Shown here piece by piece: positions 32,002 to 40,907 of a stretch of DNA of 64,000 nucleotides (its first letter is position 1; each line of letters opens with the position of its first letter). The position numbers and the translations under genes are program-made. Source of the DNA: Planctomycetota bacterium (GTDB taxonomy: Bacteria; Planctomycetota; UBA1135); contig QQUA01000013.1 of the NCBI GenBank assembly GCA_008501825.1, forward strand, positions 372,001-436,000, in the 5' to 3' direction. The notes beneath the pieces were generated by a model. It made no database searches and was not told the origin of the DNA. It was given only the letters and a program-made list of their open reading frames with translations.

Positions 32002-34662
32002 ATGTCCGTTCCGCGCACCGGCGCCGAAATCCGCGAAGCTTACCTGGCCTTCTTCGAGGCCCGGGAACATCGCCGTTTGCCTTCCGATTCGCTGATCCCC
32101 AGCAACGATCCTTCTTTGCTGTTCACCGTGGCAGGCATGGTGCAATTCAAGGAAGAGTTCTTGGGCCGCGGCCGAACCGAATTGCGTCGTGCCACGACCT
32201 CCCAAAAATGCATCCGCGTCCCAGATTTGGAGAACGTAGGCGCCACGCCGCGGCACCACACCTTCTTCGAAATGTTGGGGAATTTCTCCTTTGGAGATTA
32301 CTTCAAGGCGGAAACCATTCCTTGGGAGTGGCAATTTTTCACCGAATGTTTGGGTTGGGATCCCGACCGTTTGGTCGCCTCCATTTATTTGGATGACGAA
32401 GAAGCTTTCCAGATTTGGAAAGAAAAGGTCGGGTTGCCGGAAGAGCGGATTTTCCGTTTCGGTGAGAAAGAAAACTTCTGGCCGGCGGAAGCTCCTTCCA
32501 AAGGCCCAAACGGTCCTTGCGGTCCTTGTTCCGAAATTTACTTCGATCAAGAACCGGGCGGTCCCTTGCCGGACAAAGAGGGATTGGAGGAATTGCCGGA
32601 CCGCTTCGTGGAAGTAGGCAACTTCGTCTTCACCCAATTCGACCGCCAAGACGGCGGGCGCTTGGAAGCCTTACCGCAAAAGAACATCGATGTCGGTCTG
32701 GGCTTGGAGCGCTTGACCGCCGTGGCTCAGGGAGCGGCGAATAATTTTGAAACCGATTTGTTTCTACCGGTCTTGGATGCGATTCAAAGCCTGAGCGGTC
32801 AGAACTACGGTCGGGAAGCCGCTCATGACGTCCGCATGCGACGGATCGCCGATCATGCCAGGGCGGTCTTTTTCTGCATCGCCGACGGCGCCGCTCCCGG
32901 CCGAGACGGTCGCGGCTACGTGGTCCGGAAAATCCTCCGCCGCGCGGTTCGAGACGGCATCGAACTCGGCTTGAAGCAGCCGTTTTTGGCCGAATTGTTC
33001 CCGGCGGTCGAAAGCACCATGGGGGCTTGCTATCCGGAACTGAGCCAACAAAGAGGCACCATCGAAGCTCTGGTTCAAGGAGAAGAAGAGCGGTTTCGAG
33101 ACGTGTATCGCCACGGCATCGCTCGCTTGGAAACCGCCTTGGATGAGCTTCGGCAGCAAGGAGACTCTCAAACCTTCTCCGGCCGCACCGCCTTCGAACT
33201 CCACGACACCTACGGCTTTCCCGCCGACATCGCCGAAGTCATCGTCCGGGAACAAGGCTTCGAATACGACCAAAGCGGTTTCGAGCAGGCGATGGAAGAG
33301 CAACGCCAAAGGGCTCGCACCGGAACCGCTCTCAGCGGCGATTTATTCGTCGAGTCGATCGCCAGTCAACTTCGGCACGAAAAGGTCGAAGCGACTCGAT
33401 TCCTCGGCTATGAGCAAGACCGGGGCGAAGCGGAGGCCGTGGCCCTCGGCTCCGACGGGCGACTGCAATCGGCTTTGGAAGCCGGCCAAGAAGGGTTCGT
33501 GGTTTTAGCGCACACGCCCTTTTACGCCGAAGGCGGCGGTCAAATCGGCGATCGCGGCCAACTCCTCGACCCAACCGGCGAGACTTTGTTCGAAGTCCGC
33601 GATACCCAAAACGAGGAAGGCTATTCGCTGCACTTTGGGGTGGCCCGCCAAGGGCTTTCCCGGGGCAAGTCGGTGATCGCCCAGATCGACCTCGCCGCCC
33701 GCAAAGCCACCGAAGCCCATCACACCGCCACTCACCTGCTTCACGCAGCGCTGAAGAGTGTCGTCGGCTCCCACGTCAACCAGGCCGGCTCGCAAGTGGC
33801 GCCGGAACGGCTGCGCTTCGACTTCACCCATCCGGAAGCCTTGAGCTCAGCTCAGATCGCCGCCATCGAGGACATGGTCAACGGTCAGATCCTGAGCAAT
33901 CAAGAAGTGCAAAAGCGGATGTCCAGCCTGGAGCAAGCTCGTCAAGATGGCGTGGTGGCTCTGTTCGGCGAAAAGTACGGCGACGAAGTCCGGGTGGTCG
34001 AAGTCCCGGGCTTTTCCAAGGAGCTGTGCGGCGGCTGCCACGTCGGCCATACCGGCAACATCGGGCCCTTCCGCATTGTCAGCGAACGGGCTTTGGCCGC
34101 CGGAGTTCGGCGCCTGGAAGCGGTTGCCGGTCAAGCCGCCCTGGAAAGTTTTCGCCGCGATCAGCGGCGATTGGAGGAACTGGAAGTCCTGCTCAAAACT
34201 CCGGCGGACCGTCTCGGTGAGCGAGTTCAGGCCCTAAAGGATGAACTCAAGAAGGCCAAGAGCGCCAAAAAGGCCGCCGTTCCCGGCTCCAAGGAGGTGG
34301 CTGAGCGCCTGCGTGGCGAACGCCAAGAACTGAAAACCGGCGACCTCGGCTTCGCCTGGGCCGATCTTCCGGGCCTGGACGCCGGCGCTTTGCGCAGTCT
34401 GGCCGACGGATTGCGCAAGGAGGACGGGTTGCCGGACCTGGTTCTCCTGGTTGGCGGAGATTCGGCCAAGGTGCCCTTCGCCGTCCTTTGCCTCCAGGAC
34501 GGAGGCCCTTTGAAAGCCGGCCCCTTGGCCAAGGCCTTCGGTCAGTTGCTCGGCGGGGGAGGTGGCGGTCGCCCCCAATTCGCCCAGGGTCAAGGCGCCG
34601 ATCGCAGCGAGCTGGCGGCCAAGGTGGGTCACTGGCTGCAAGGCCTCCCCGCACCGGCGTGA
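32002..34662 (+). CDS. alaS: Alanyl-tRNA synthetase
   Basis: 886 residues, full length. The class II aminoacylation domain shows LFTVAGMVQFKEEFLG, RHHTFFEMLGNFSFGDYFK and GLGLERLTAV. The editing domain has HHTATHLLHAAL and the zinc site CGGCHVGHTGNIGPF. The C-terminal C-Ala domain with its coiled linker (RDQRRLEELEVLLK) and Gly-rich stretch (GQLLGGGGGGRPQFAQGQGA) is present. It charges tRNA-Ala and clears Ser/Gly mischarges. recA lies 120 bases upstream, a neighbourhood seen in many bacteria. Confidence 0.96.
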   Translation: MSVPRTGAEIREAYLAFFEAREHRRLPSDSLIPSNDPSLLFTVAGMVQFKEEFLGRGRTELRRATTSQKCIRVPDLENVGATPRHHTFFEMLGNFSFGDYFKAETIPWEWQFFTECLGWDPDRLVASIYLDDEEAFQIWKEKVGLPEERIFRFGEKENFWPAEAPSKGPNGPCGPCSEIYFDQEPGGPLPDKEGLEELPDRFVEVGNFVFTQFDRQDGGRLEALPQKNIDVGLGLERLTAVAQGAANNFETDLFLPVLDAIQSLSGQNYGREAAHDVRMRRIADHARAVFFCIADGAAPGRDGRGYVVRKILRRAVRDGIELGLKQPFLAELFPAVESTMGACYPELSQQRGTIEALVQGEEERFRDVYRHGIARLETALDELRQQGDSQTFSGRTAFELHDTYGFPADIAEVIVREQGFEYDQSGFEQAMEEQRQRARTGTALSGDLFVESIASQLRHEKVEATRFLGYEQDRGEAEAVALGSDGRLQSALEAGQEGFVVLAHTPFYAEGGGQIGDRGQLLDPTGETLFEVRDTQNEEGYSLHFGVARQGLSRGKSVIAQIDLAARKATEAHHTATHLLHAALKSVVGSHVNQAGSQVAPERLRFDFTHPEALSSAQIAAIEDMVNGQILSNQEVQKRMSSLEQARQDGVVALFGEKYGDEVRVVEVPGFSKELCGGCHVGHTGNIGPFRIVSERALAAGVRRLEAVAGQAALESFRRDQRRLEELEVLLKTPADRLGERVQALKDELKKAKSAKKAAVPGSKEVAERLRGERQELKTGDLGFAWADLPGLDAGALRSLADGLRKEDGLPDLVLLVGGDSAKVPFAVLCLQDGGPLKAGPLAKAFGQLLGGGGGGRPQFAQGQGADRSELAAKVGHWLQGLPAPA

Positions 34663-34788
34663 CAGCCGGTCCAGGAGAAACGAGGAGAAAAGCGCCGGCA
34701 GGAACGAAAACAGGTTGACCCGAATTCAAGGATGGAGAAAATGATCCGTCCATCTTCCGCGCCCCTGCCCTAATCGAGGGGTTTCGTC

Positions 34789-34971
34789 ATGGCCAATCCG
34801 AAGAGAAGACACTCGAAATCGCGCGCTCGCATCGGCCGAGCGGGCATCCGTAAGTCCCACATCAGCCTTCGCTCCTGCGAACGCTGCGGGGCTTCCGGGC
34901 CTCCCCATACCGTTTGCGAAAACTGCGGCCATTACCGCGGTCGCGAAATCATCGAGAAGGACGAGTTCTAG
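34789..34971 (+). CDS. rpmF: 50S ribosomal protein L32
   Basis: 60 residues beginning MANPKRRHSKSRARIGRAG, with four zinc-ligand cysteines in CERCG and CENCG and the end GHYRGREII. This is a standard zinc-containing (C+) L32 of the large subunit. plsX starts 10 bases after the stop, the classical rpmF-plsX order. Confidence 0.96.
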   Translation: MANPKRRHSKSRARIGRAGIRKSHISLRSCERCGASGPPHTVCENCGHYRGREIIEKDEF

Positions 34972-34980
34972 GCCGGGGCG

Positions 34981-36003
34981 GTGCGGATCGCCGTGGACGT
35001 CCTGGGCGCCGATCACGGCCCGCAGGAAATCGTGCGGGGCGTGGCGGCCGCTCTGAACACTGACTTTGCCCCGGATGACCTACTTTTGGTCGGTCCGGAG
35101 CCGCCGATACGGGAAACCCTCGAGGCCGAGGGGGTCTCCGAGTGCCCGGAGATTCTCCATACCGAGGAATTCGTTCCCTCCCACCAGTCTCCGGTGGAAG
35201 GCTTGCGCCGGAATCGCAAGGCTTCGGTCGGCCTTTGCGTGAAAGCCGTGCGGGAGGGGGCTGCCGACGGCCTGCTTTCCTTTGGCAATACCGGGGCCGC
35301 CGTCGCTTCCGCCACCATGGGCTTGGGCATGCTGCCGGGCCTGCGCCGCCCGGGAATCGCCGTCGTCCTGCTCGGGGCTTCCGGCCCCTTCGTGATGCTC
35401 GACGCCGGCGCCAATCCGACTCCGAAGCCTCTCCATCTGTACCACTATGGTCACATGGGAGCGGCCTACTCCAACGCCATTTTGGGAGTGGAGAAACCCC
35501 GGGTCGGCCTCTTGAACATTGGCGGCGAAGCCGGCAAAGGCAGCCTCCAGGAAAAGGAGGTTTATCAAATGTTCGCCAACTCCTCCTTGAACTTCCGCGG
35601 CAACGTCGAAGGCACCGAGTTGTTCCACGGCGTCGCCGACGTCATGGTCACCGGCGGTTTCGTCGGCAACATGATTTTGAAAGTGGTGGAGGGCTTTACC
35701 GAATACCTGTCCAGACACCTCAGTGGAGGAGGAAGCTCAGGTCAAAGTGGCGAAGATGATGTCCGTGGCGGCGTACGTCGCTTGCTCGGAGCCGCCGATT
35801 ACGCCGAAGTCGGAGGCGCCATTTTGCTCGGCGTCAACGGCATCGTGCTGATCGGCCACGGAAGATCGGAAGCCCGGGCAGTGGCCCCGGCCCTGCGCTC
35901 GGCGCGCAAAGACATTCAAAACGGCGTCAACCGCAACATCATGGAAAGCCTGGGAAGGGGGCAAACCAAGGGCTCCCAAGACCAGACACAAGGACATTCA
36001 TGA
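34981..36003 (+). CDS. plsX: Phosphate acyltransferase PlsX
   Basis: 340 residues from GTG at 34981. Family motifs are IAVDVLGADHGP at the N-terminus, GLLSFGNTGAAVASATMGLG, VMLDAGANPTPKP, VGLLNIGGEAGKGS and VMVTGGFVGNMILKVVEG. It converts acyl-ACP to acyl-phosphate for phospholipid synthesis at the membrane. The fabH start overlaps its stop (ATGA). A Gly/Ser-rich linker near residue 245 (SGGGSSGQSGEDD) is longer than I expect for the family. Confidence 0.95.
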   Translation: MRIAVDVLGADHGPQEIVRGVAAALNTDFAPDDLLLVGPEPPIRETLEAEGVSECPEILHTEEFVPSHQSPVEGLRRNRKASVGLCVKAVREGAADGLLSFGNTGAAVASATMGLGMLPGLRRPGIAVVLLGASGPFVMLDAGANPTPKPLHLYHYGHMGAAYSNAILGVEKPRVGLLNIGGEAGKGSLQEKEVYQMFANSSLNFRGNVEGTELFHGVADVMVTGGFVGNMILKVVEGFTEYLSRHLSGGGSSGQSGEDDVRGGVRRLLGAADYAEVGGAILLGVNGIVLIGHGRSEARAVAPALRSARKDIQNGVNRNIMESLGRGQTKGSQDQTQGHS

Positions 36004-36989
36004 GCCAGCTCATCCCGGTGGGCATCGCCGGCTTGGGTCATTACGTACCTGAGTGGGTGGTGGAAAACGACTATTTCACCCGCTTCATCGATACCAGCGA
36101 TGAGTGGATTCAGCAGCGAACCGGCATTCAACAACGGCGCTGGCTGCGGGACGATCAACGACCCTCGGATATGTTCGTGGAAGCCGGCCGCATGGCCATG
36201 GAGCGAGCCGGAGTCCAACCTGAGGAAATCGATTTGATCATGATCGGCACGGTGTCGGCGGACTACACCTGCCCGACCAATGCCTGTCTGGTGCAAGAAA
36301 AACTGGGTTGTCACAACGCCGCCGCCTTCGACATGGCGGCCGCCTGCGCCGGTTTCGTTTACACCATGGCCACCGGTTCCCAATTCATCGCCACCGGCAC
36401 CTACAAAAACGTCCTGGTCATGGGCGGCGAAGCGCTGAGCCGCATCAGCGACATATACGACCGCAATTCCTGCGTGCTGTTCGGAGACGGCGCCGGCGCC
36501 GCCGTGCTGCAGCCACACGAGGTCTGCAAGCAAGGATTGCTGGAAGGCTTCAAGTTGGCCGCCGACGGCAAGGGTTATCACTACATCATTCGCGAATACG
36601 GTGGCGGTTTGAAACCGGTAACTCCCCAGGTGCTGGTGGAAGGAAGCCACATGTTGCGAATGAAAGGCCGGGAGGTTTATCGCTTCGCGGTTGCCAAGAT
36701 GATTGAAATCATGGAATGGGGGTTGGGCGACAACGATTTGGACGACGTTTGCCTGGTCATTCCCCATCAAATGAATTTGCGAATTATGGAAACCGCCCGA
36801 GAAAAATTGAACATTCCCAAGGACAAGATGGAAGTCAACATCCATCGCTACGGCAATACTTCGGCCGCTTCCTGTGCCATCGGTTTGTCGGAAGCTTGGG
36901 CGGCGGACAAACTGGAATCCGACAAGTTAATCTTGTTGGCCGCCTTTGGTTCCGGCCTGGTTTGGGCCGGCGCCCGGATCCGCTGGTAG
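36000..36989 (+). CDS. fabH: 3-oxoacyl-ACP synthase III (KAS III)
   Basis: 329 residues with the Cys-His-Asn triad in AAACAGFVYTMATG, IPHQMNLRIMETA and YGNTSAASCAIGL. The N-terminal GIAGLGHYVPEWVVEN and DEWIQQRTGIQQRRW are typical. It starts fatty-acid chains by condensing acetyl-CoA with malonyl-ACP. The usual PHQAN is here PHQMN, a mild variation. It sits between plsX and fabD in the fatty-acid operon. Confidence 0.94.
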   Translation: MSQLIPVGIAGLGHYVPEWVVENDYFTRFIDTSDEWIQQRTGIQQRRWLRDDQRPSDMFVEAGRMAMERAGVQPEEIDLIMIGTVSADYTCPTNACLVQEKLGCHNAAAFDMAAACAGFVYTMATGSQFIATGTYKNVLVMGGEALSRISDIYDRNSCVLFGDGAGAAVLQPHEVCKQGLLEGFKLAADGKGYHYIIREYGGGLKPVTPQVLVEGSHMLRMKGREVYRFAVAKMIEIMEWGLGDNDLDDVCLVIPHQMNLRIMETAREKLNIPKDKMEVNIHRYGNTSAASCAIGLSEAWAADKLESDKLILLAAFGSGLVWAGARIRW

Positions 36990-37059
36990 ATCCTTTCCGC
37001 TTACCCCGGCCTTACCCGGCCTTCCCCCGATTTCTCCGCAAACGAGCCTGGTCCCTGTC

Positions 37060-38010
37060 ATGAAAGCTGGCCTCCTCATGCCCGGTCAAGGCGCCCAATC
37101 CGTGGGGATGGGTGCCGATTTCGCCGCCGCCAGTCCGGCGGCTCAAGCGCTGTTCGCCCGAGCCGATGAAATTCTCGGAATCTCGTTGACCCGGCTTTGC
37201 TTCGAAGGTCCGATCGAAGAGTTGACTCGGACCGACGTCGCCCAACCGGCGATCTACACCTGCTCCCTGGCCGCTTTGGCCGCCTTGCAGGAAACCGCCG
37301 GTACCGAACTCGAGCCGACCATGGCGGCGGGCTTGTCTCTGGGTGAATACACCGCCCTGGCCGCCGCCGGCGCCCTCAGCTTCGAAGATGGCTTGCGCCT
37401 GGTCCGGCTCCGGGGCCAAGCCATGCAGGACGCCAGCGACGCCTGTCCCTCCTCCATGTCCTCGGTCATGGGTTTGGAGCGGGATGCGGTAGAAGCCCTC
37501 TGCGCCGGCGTGGCCGCCGAGAGCGGAAAAATCTGCCAAGTCGCCAATTTGAACAGCCCGGGCCAGATTGTGGTCAGCGGCGAAATCGCCGCCCTGGATC
37601 TGCTCGAGCCCCGGGCCAAAGAGGCCGGCGCCCGGATGGCGGTGCGCCTTACCGTGGCCGGAGCCTTTCACAGCGAAGTCATGCGGCCGGCGGCCGAACG
37701 TTTGCAGCAGGCCCTGGAGTCGGTCGCCTTTGCCGAACCCCGCTGTCCGGTGTGGCAAAACGCCACCGGGCAGTCGGAACAAGCGCCGAAAGCCTTGAAG
37801 GCCAACCTCGCCGCCCAATTGACTGCTCCGGTGCTGTGGCAAGATTCCTTCGCCGCCATGGCCGAAGCCGCCGCCGATCGCCCCTTCGTGGAGCCGGCTC
37901 CAGGCCGGGTGCTGGCGGGCCTGGGGCGAAAAATCGCCCGCGGCGCCAAAATCCACTCCCTGAATTCCATGGAAGCCCTGCCGGCGGTGTTGGAGGCCCT
38001 GAAGTCATGA
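37060..38010 (+). CDS. fabD: Malonyl-CoA:ACP transacylase
   Basis: 316 residues from ATG at 37060. Family marks are LMPGQGAQSVGMGADF, the nucleophile box AAGLSLGEYTALAAAG (GLSLG instead of GHSLG), RLRGQAMQDA, VANLNSPGQIVVSGE and GAFHSEVMRPAAERL with the catalytic His. It loads malonyl groups on ACP. The His of the common GHSxG box is replaced by Leu, as also seen in some other bacteria. fabG starts within its stop codon (ATGA). Confidence 0.94.
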   Translation: MKAGLLMPGQGAQSVGMGADFAAASPAAQALFARADEILGISLTRLCFEGPIEELTRTDVAQPAIYTCSLAALAALQETAGTELEPTMAAGLSLGEYTALAAAGALSFEDGLRLVRLRGQAMQDASDACPSSMSSVMGLERDAVEALCAGVAAESGKICQVANLNSPGQIVVSGEIAALDLLEPRAKEAGARMAVRLTVAGAFHSEVMRPAAERLQQALESVAFAEPRCPVWQNATGQSEQAPKALKANLAAQLTAPVLWQDSFAAMAEAAADRPFVEPAPGRVLAGLGRKIARGAKIHSLNSMEALPAVLEALKS

Positions 38011-38759
38011 GCCAGCTCGAATTGGACGGAAAACGAATCCTCGTCACCGGAGCCTCCCGCGGCATCGGCCAGGCCATTGCCCTCGATTTGCTTCAGCAGG
38101 GGGCGAAAGTAGCCGGCATGGCGACCCAGGTGGCCAATTTGGAGAACACGGCGAAAGCCGCCGAATCGACGCCAGGAGAGTTCCTCGCCCTGGCTGGCGA
38201 CGTCAGCGACCCGACCACCGCTCAGGCCGCAATTAAGGCCGTAGTGGACGCCTGGGGAGGCCTGGACGGCCTCGTGGCCAACGCCGGGATCACCCGGGAC
38301 AATCTGCTGTTACGCATGAGTCCCGAGCAATTCGACCAGGTGATGTCGACCAACCTGGCCGGACCCTTCCATTTCTTGAAGGCCGCCGCCAAGCCGATGA
38401 TGCGGGCTCGCCAGGGCCGCATGGTGCTGATTGGCTCCGTGGTCGGCAAAACCGGAAACCCGGGTCAGGCCAACTATTGCGCCGCCAAGGCCGGTCTCCA
38501 CGGCATGGCTCGCTCGGTCGCCCTGGAATTGGGCAGCCGCGGCATCACCTGCAACGTGGTCGCCCCGGGCTTCATCGAAACCGAAATGACTGCATCCTTG
38601 CCAGAGGAAGCCCAAAAAGCCATGGCTGATAAAATCGTCCTTGGCCGCCCCGGCAAGCCCGAGGACGTCGCCGCCATGACCCGCTTTTTGCTGGGCCCCG
38701 GCGGCAGTTACGTCACCGGACAGGTACTGTTGGTCGATGGGGGCCTTTCCTTAGGCTAA
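38007..38759 (+). CDS. fabG: 3-oxoacyl-ACP reductase
   Basis: 250-residue short-chain dehydrogenase. It shows the NADPH site [32 protein letters not shown], the catalytic Ser in [16 protein letters not shown], and the YxxxK motif as [19 protein letters not shown], then [14 protein letters not shown]. It reduces 3-oxoacyl-ACP in chain elongation. It overlaps fabD by 4 bases and is followed by a structured 112-base gap before acpP. Confidence 0.94.
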   Translation: MSQLELDGKRILVTGASRGIGQAIALDLLQQGAKVAGMATQVANLENTAKAAESTPGEFLALAGDVSDPTTAQAAIKAVVDAWGGLDGLVANAGITRDNLLLRMSPEQFDQVMSTNLAGPFHFLKAAAKPMMRARQGRMVLIGSVVGKTGNPGQANYCAAKAGLHGMARSVALELGSRGITCNVVAPGFIETEMTASLPEEAQKAMADKIVLGRPGKPEDVAAMTRFLLGPGGSYVTGQVLLVDGGLSLG

Positions 38760-38763
38760 GGGG

Positions 38764-38816
38764 CCCCCTAGAATTCCGCCCTTCCCGAGGGTCCAAGGAC
38801 CCTCTCCCCCTAGAAT
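38764..38816 (+). promoter_or_regulatory. Inverted repeat framed by two direct repeats upstream of acpP
   Basis: CCCCCTAGAAT occurs at 38764-38774 and again at 38806-38816. Between them, 38787-38804 holds GAGGGTCC-AA-GGACCCTC, an inverted repeat with 8-bp arms. TAGAAT could act as a -10 hexamer in either copy. The layout suggests an acpP promoter with an operator, or a hairpin that separates fabG from acpP expression. Confidence 0.45.
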
Positions 38817-38871
38817 CGGGGTCCGTCGTCACCCCAGCCGCAAGTCCAAAAAGGACCAGCCGGAGAAAGTC

Positions 38872-39123
38872 GTGAGCCAAAACGAGATCGAAGAAAAGGT
38901 CTACGAAATCATCTGCGAGCACATGGGCGCTTCCCGTGACAAGCTCGCCCCGGAGACCAGCTTCATCAATGACCTGGGCGCGGACAGCCTAGACACCGTG
39001 GAACTGGTGATGGAATTCGAAAGTGCTTTCGATATCACCATCCCCGACGAAGACGCGGAGAAGATCCAAACCGTCGGCGATGCCATCAATTACATCCAGG
39101 GCAAGGCTGCGGCTTCCAGCTAA
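38872..39123 (+). CDS. acpP: Acyl carrier protein
   Basis: 83 residues from GTG at 38872, with CCGGAGAAAG just upstream. The phosphopantetheine site is the Ser in [15 protein letters not shown], and the acidic helix pattern and the end [13 protein letters not shown] are standard. It carries growing acyl chains for the neighbouring Fab enzymes. A regulatory-looking repeat precedes it, consistent with the high, separately tuned expression usual for ACP. Confidence 0.96.
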   Translation: MSQNEIEEKVYEIICEHMGASRDKLAPETSFINDLGADSLDTVELVMEFESAFDITIPDEDAEKIQTVGDAINYIQGKAAASS

Positions 39124-39207
39124 GCAAACGCTTGGCTTCGCAGTCTTTTCCAGGATGCCTGAACCGCGATTCCCCAACCAACTCAGGAAACCTGAAGCTG
39201 ACTAGCC

Positions 39208-40464
39208 ATGTCCGCTAAGGAAAGGCGTGTCGTTGTCACCGGTCTGGGGGCTTTGTCCCCCTTGGCTAGTGGGGCGGAGGAAACCTTCCGCCGCCTCCTA
39301 GCCGGTGAAAACGGCATTAAAACCATCGAGCGCTGGGACACCAGCCGGCACACCACCAAGTTTGCCGGAGAGATCCAAGGCGTTCATTTCCATCCTGGTG
39401 ATCATTTTGATCGCAAAGAGCTGAAGCGCCTGGATTTATTCAGTCAAATCGGCTTGGTGGCCGCTCGAGAAGCGTTTCAGGACTCGGGATTGGGCGAAGG
39501 CAACTTTGATCCGACTCGGGCCGGAGCGGTCCTCGGCACCGGCATCGGCGGCATCAACTCCATTTTGGAGCAGCATGACGTCTACAAAGGTGGCGGTCCC
39601 CGCAGGATTACTCCTTTCTTCATTCCGAACACCATGGCCAATGCTCTCCCGGGCAACGTGGCGATTGAGTTCGGTCTGCAAGGCCCTTGCTTTTCTACTT
39701 CTTCCGCCTGCGCCAGTAGCGGCCACGCCATTGGCATGGCGCTACGGGAAATCCGTTCCGGCGAAGCTGACGTCATGCTCACCGGAGGAGCGGAAGCCAC
39801 CACTAATTTCTTGTGCGTCGCCGGCTTCAATTCCCTGAAGGCCCTCAGCAAGCGCAACGAGGCTCCGGATAAGGCTTCCCGGCCTTTCGATACCGAACGG
39901 GACGGCTTCGTCATGGGCGAAGGTTCCGGCGTTCTGGTGTTGGAGTCCTTGGAACACGCGCAAAAGCGCGGGGCCAAGATCTACTGCGAAATGGCGGGAT
40001 TCGGGCAAACCGATGACGCCGGCCACATCACGGCTCCCGACGCTACCGCCAAGGTTCCTTCCCGAGCCATGAGCAAGGCCATGGAAGACGCCGGCATGAA
40101 TCCCGAGGAAGTGGATTACGTCAACGCCCACGGGACCTCCACCTCGCTGAACGATGCCATGGAAACGGTGGCCATCAAGATGGCCCTGGGAGAGCGAGTC
40201 AAGGACATCGCCATTTCTTCCAGCAAGTCCATGATCGGTCACTTGATCGGGGCCGCATCGGCGGTGGAAGGAGTGATCTGCGCCTTGAGTCTGCATCAAC
40301 AGGCCGCCCACGCCACTCGGAATTTAGAGCATCCGGACGTGGACAATGGGTGTGACCTGGATTACATGCAAGGTGCGGCACGCGAGATGCCGATCCGGGG
40401 CGTGCTGTCCAATTCCTTTGGATTCGGCGGCCACAACGTCACCCTGGCATTCCGTCGCTTCTAA
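39208..40464 (+). CDS. fabF: 3-oxoacyl-ACP synthase II (KAS II)
   Basis: 418 residues with the Cys-His-His triad: FSTSSACASSGHAIGMALRE, VNAHGTSTSLND and KSMIGHLIGAASAVEG. The start is MSAKERRVVVTGLGALSPLA. The end NSFGFGGHNVTLAFRRF is typical. It elongates acyl-ACP chains. acpP lies 84 bases upstream; the order acpP-fabF is the common one and they are probably co-transcribed. Confidence 0.96.
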   Translation: MSAKERRVVVTGLGALSPLASGAEETFRRLLAGENGIKTIERWDTSRHTTKFAGEIQGVHFHPGDHFDRKELKRLDLFSQIGLVAAREAFQDSGLGEGNFDPTRAGAVLGTGIGGINSILEQHDVYKGGGPRRITPFFIPNTMANALPGNVAIEFGLQGPCFSTSSACASSGHAIGMALREIRSGEADVMLTGGAEATTNFLCVAGFNSLKALSKRNEAPDKASRPFDTERDGFVMGEGSGVLVLESLEHAQKRGAKIYCEMAGFGQTDDAGHITAPDATAKVPSRAMSKAMEDAGMNPEEVDYVNAHGTSTSLNDAMETVAIKMALGERVKDIAISSSKSMIGHLIGAASAVEGVICALSLHQQAAHATRNLEHPDVDNGCDLDYMQGAAREMPIRGVLSNSFGFGGHNVTLAFRRF

Positions 40465-40556
40465 TCGGACCAAGCCTTGGTCCCACCCGGCGGTCCACCC
40501 GATCGCAGGGGCCGAGGCCGAAGGTCTCCCACACTCGTCTTTCATCCCCCGCAGTC

Positions 40557-40889
40557 GTGAAGCAAAAATTCGCTGATGCCATCCGCGCTTACCGCAAGGA
40601 CGTGTTCCGAGTCGAACACGACCCGGCCGAGCTGAAGTCCTTGACTGAAGAAGCGCTGGAAGTGTCCAAGGAGGCCTTGGACAACTCCTATCACTACCAT
40701 TTCCACAAACTGCCCGATGCCAACCGGGCGGAGATCATCAACATGATCAACAACTATGCGGTGGAAGCCCTGCTGCCGCCGGTGGTGGAAAAGCTGGTGA
40801 AGCGTCAATTGCTTATGGAACGGCGCCTGGATTTGCTGGTCCACCTCTTGGAAGAGGCTTTGGATCGCATCGGCGACGGGGACCAATAG
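40557..40889 (+). CDS. Small helical protein of unknown function
   Basis: 110 residues from GTG at 40557. The sequence is almost entirely helical and charged (EVSKEALDNSYHYHFHK, INMINNYAVEALLPPVVEKL, LVHLLEEALDRIG) with a His/Tyr cluster in the middle. No signal peptide or membrane segment. I do not recognise a family. It ends 18 bases before the UDP-sugar pyrophosphorylase gene and follows fabF in the same direction, so it may belong to that transcript. Confidence 0.6.
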   Translation: MKQKFADAIRAYRKDVFRVEHDPAELKSLTEEALEVSKEALDNSYHYHFHKLPDANRAEIINMINNYAVEALLPPVVEKLVKRQLLMERRLDLLVHLLEEALDRIGDGDQ

Positions 40890-40907
40890 AGTCCGGGGAA
40901 AGGTCCG

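Noticed and set aside
31693..32649. Minus-strand 318-codon frame under recA/alaS
   Set aside because: It spans the end of recA and the start of alaS on the other strand without domain or start signal.
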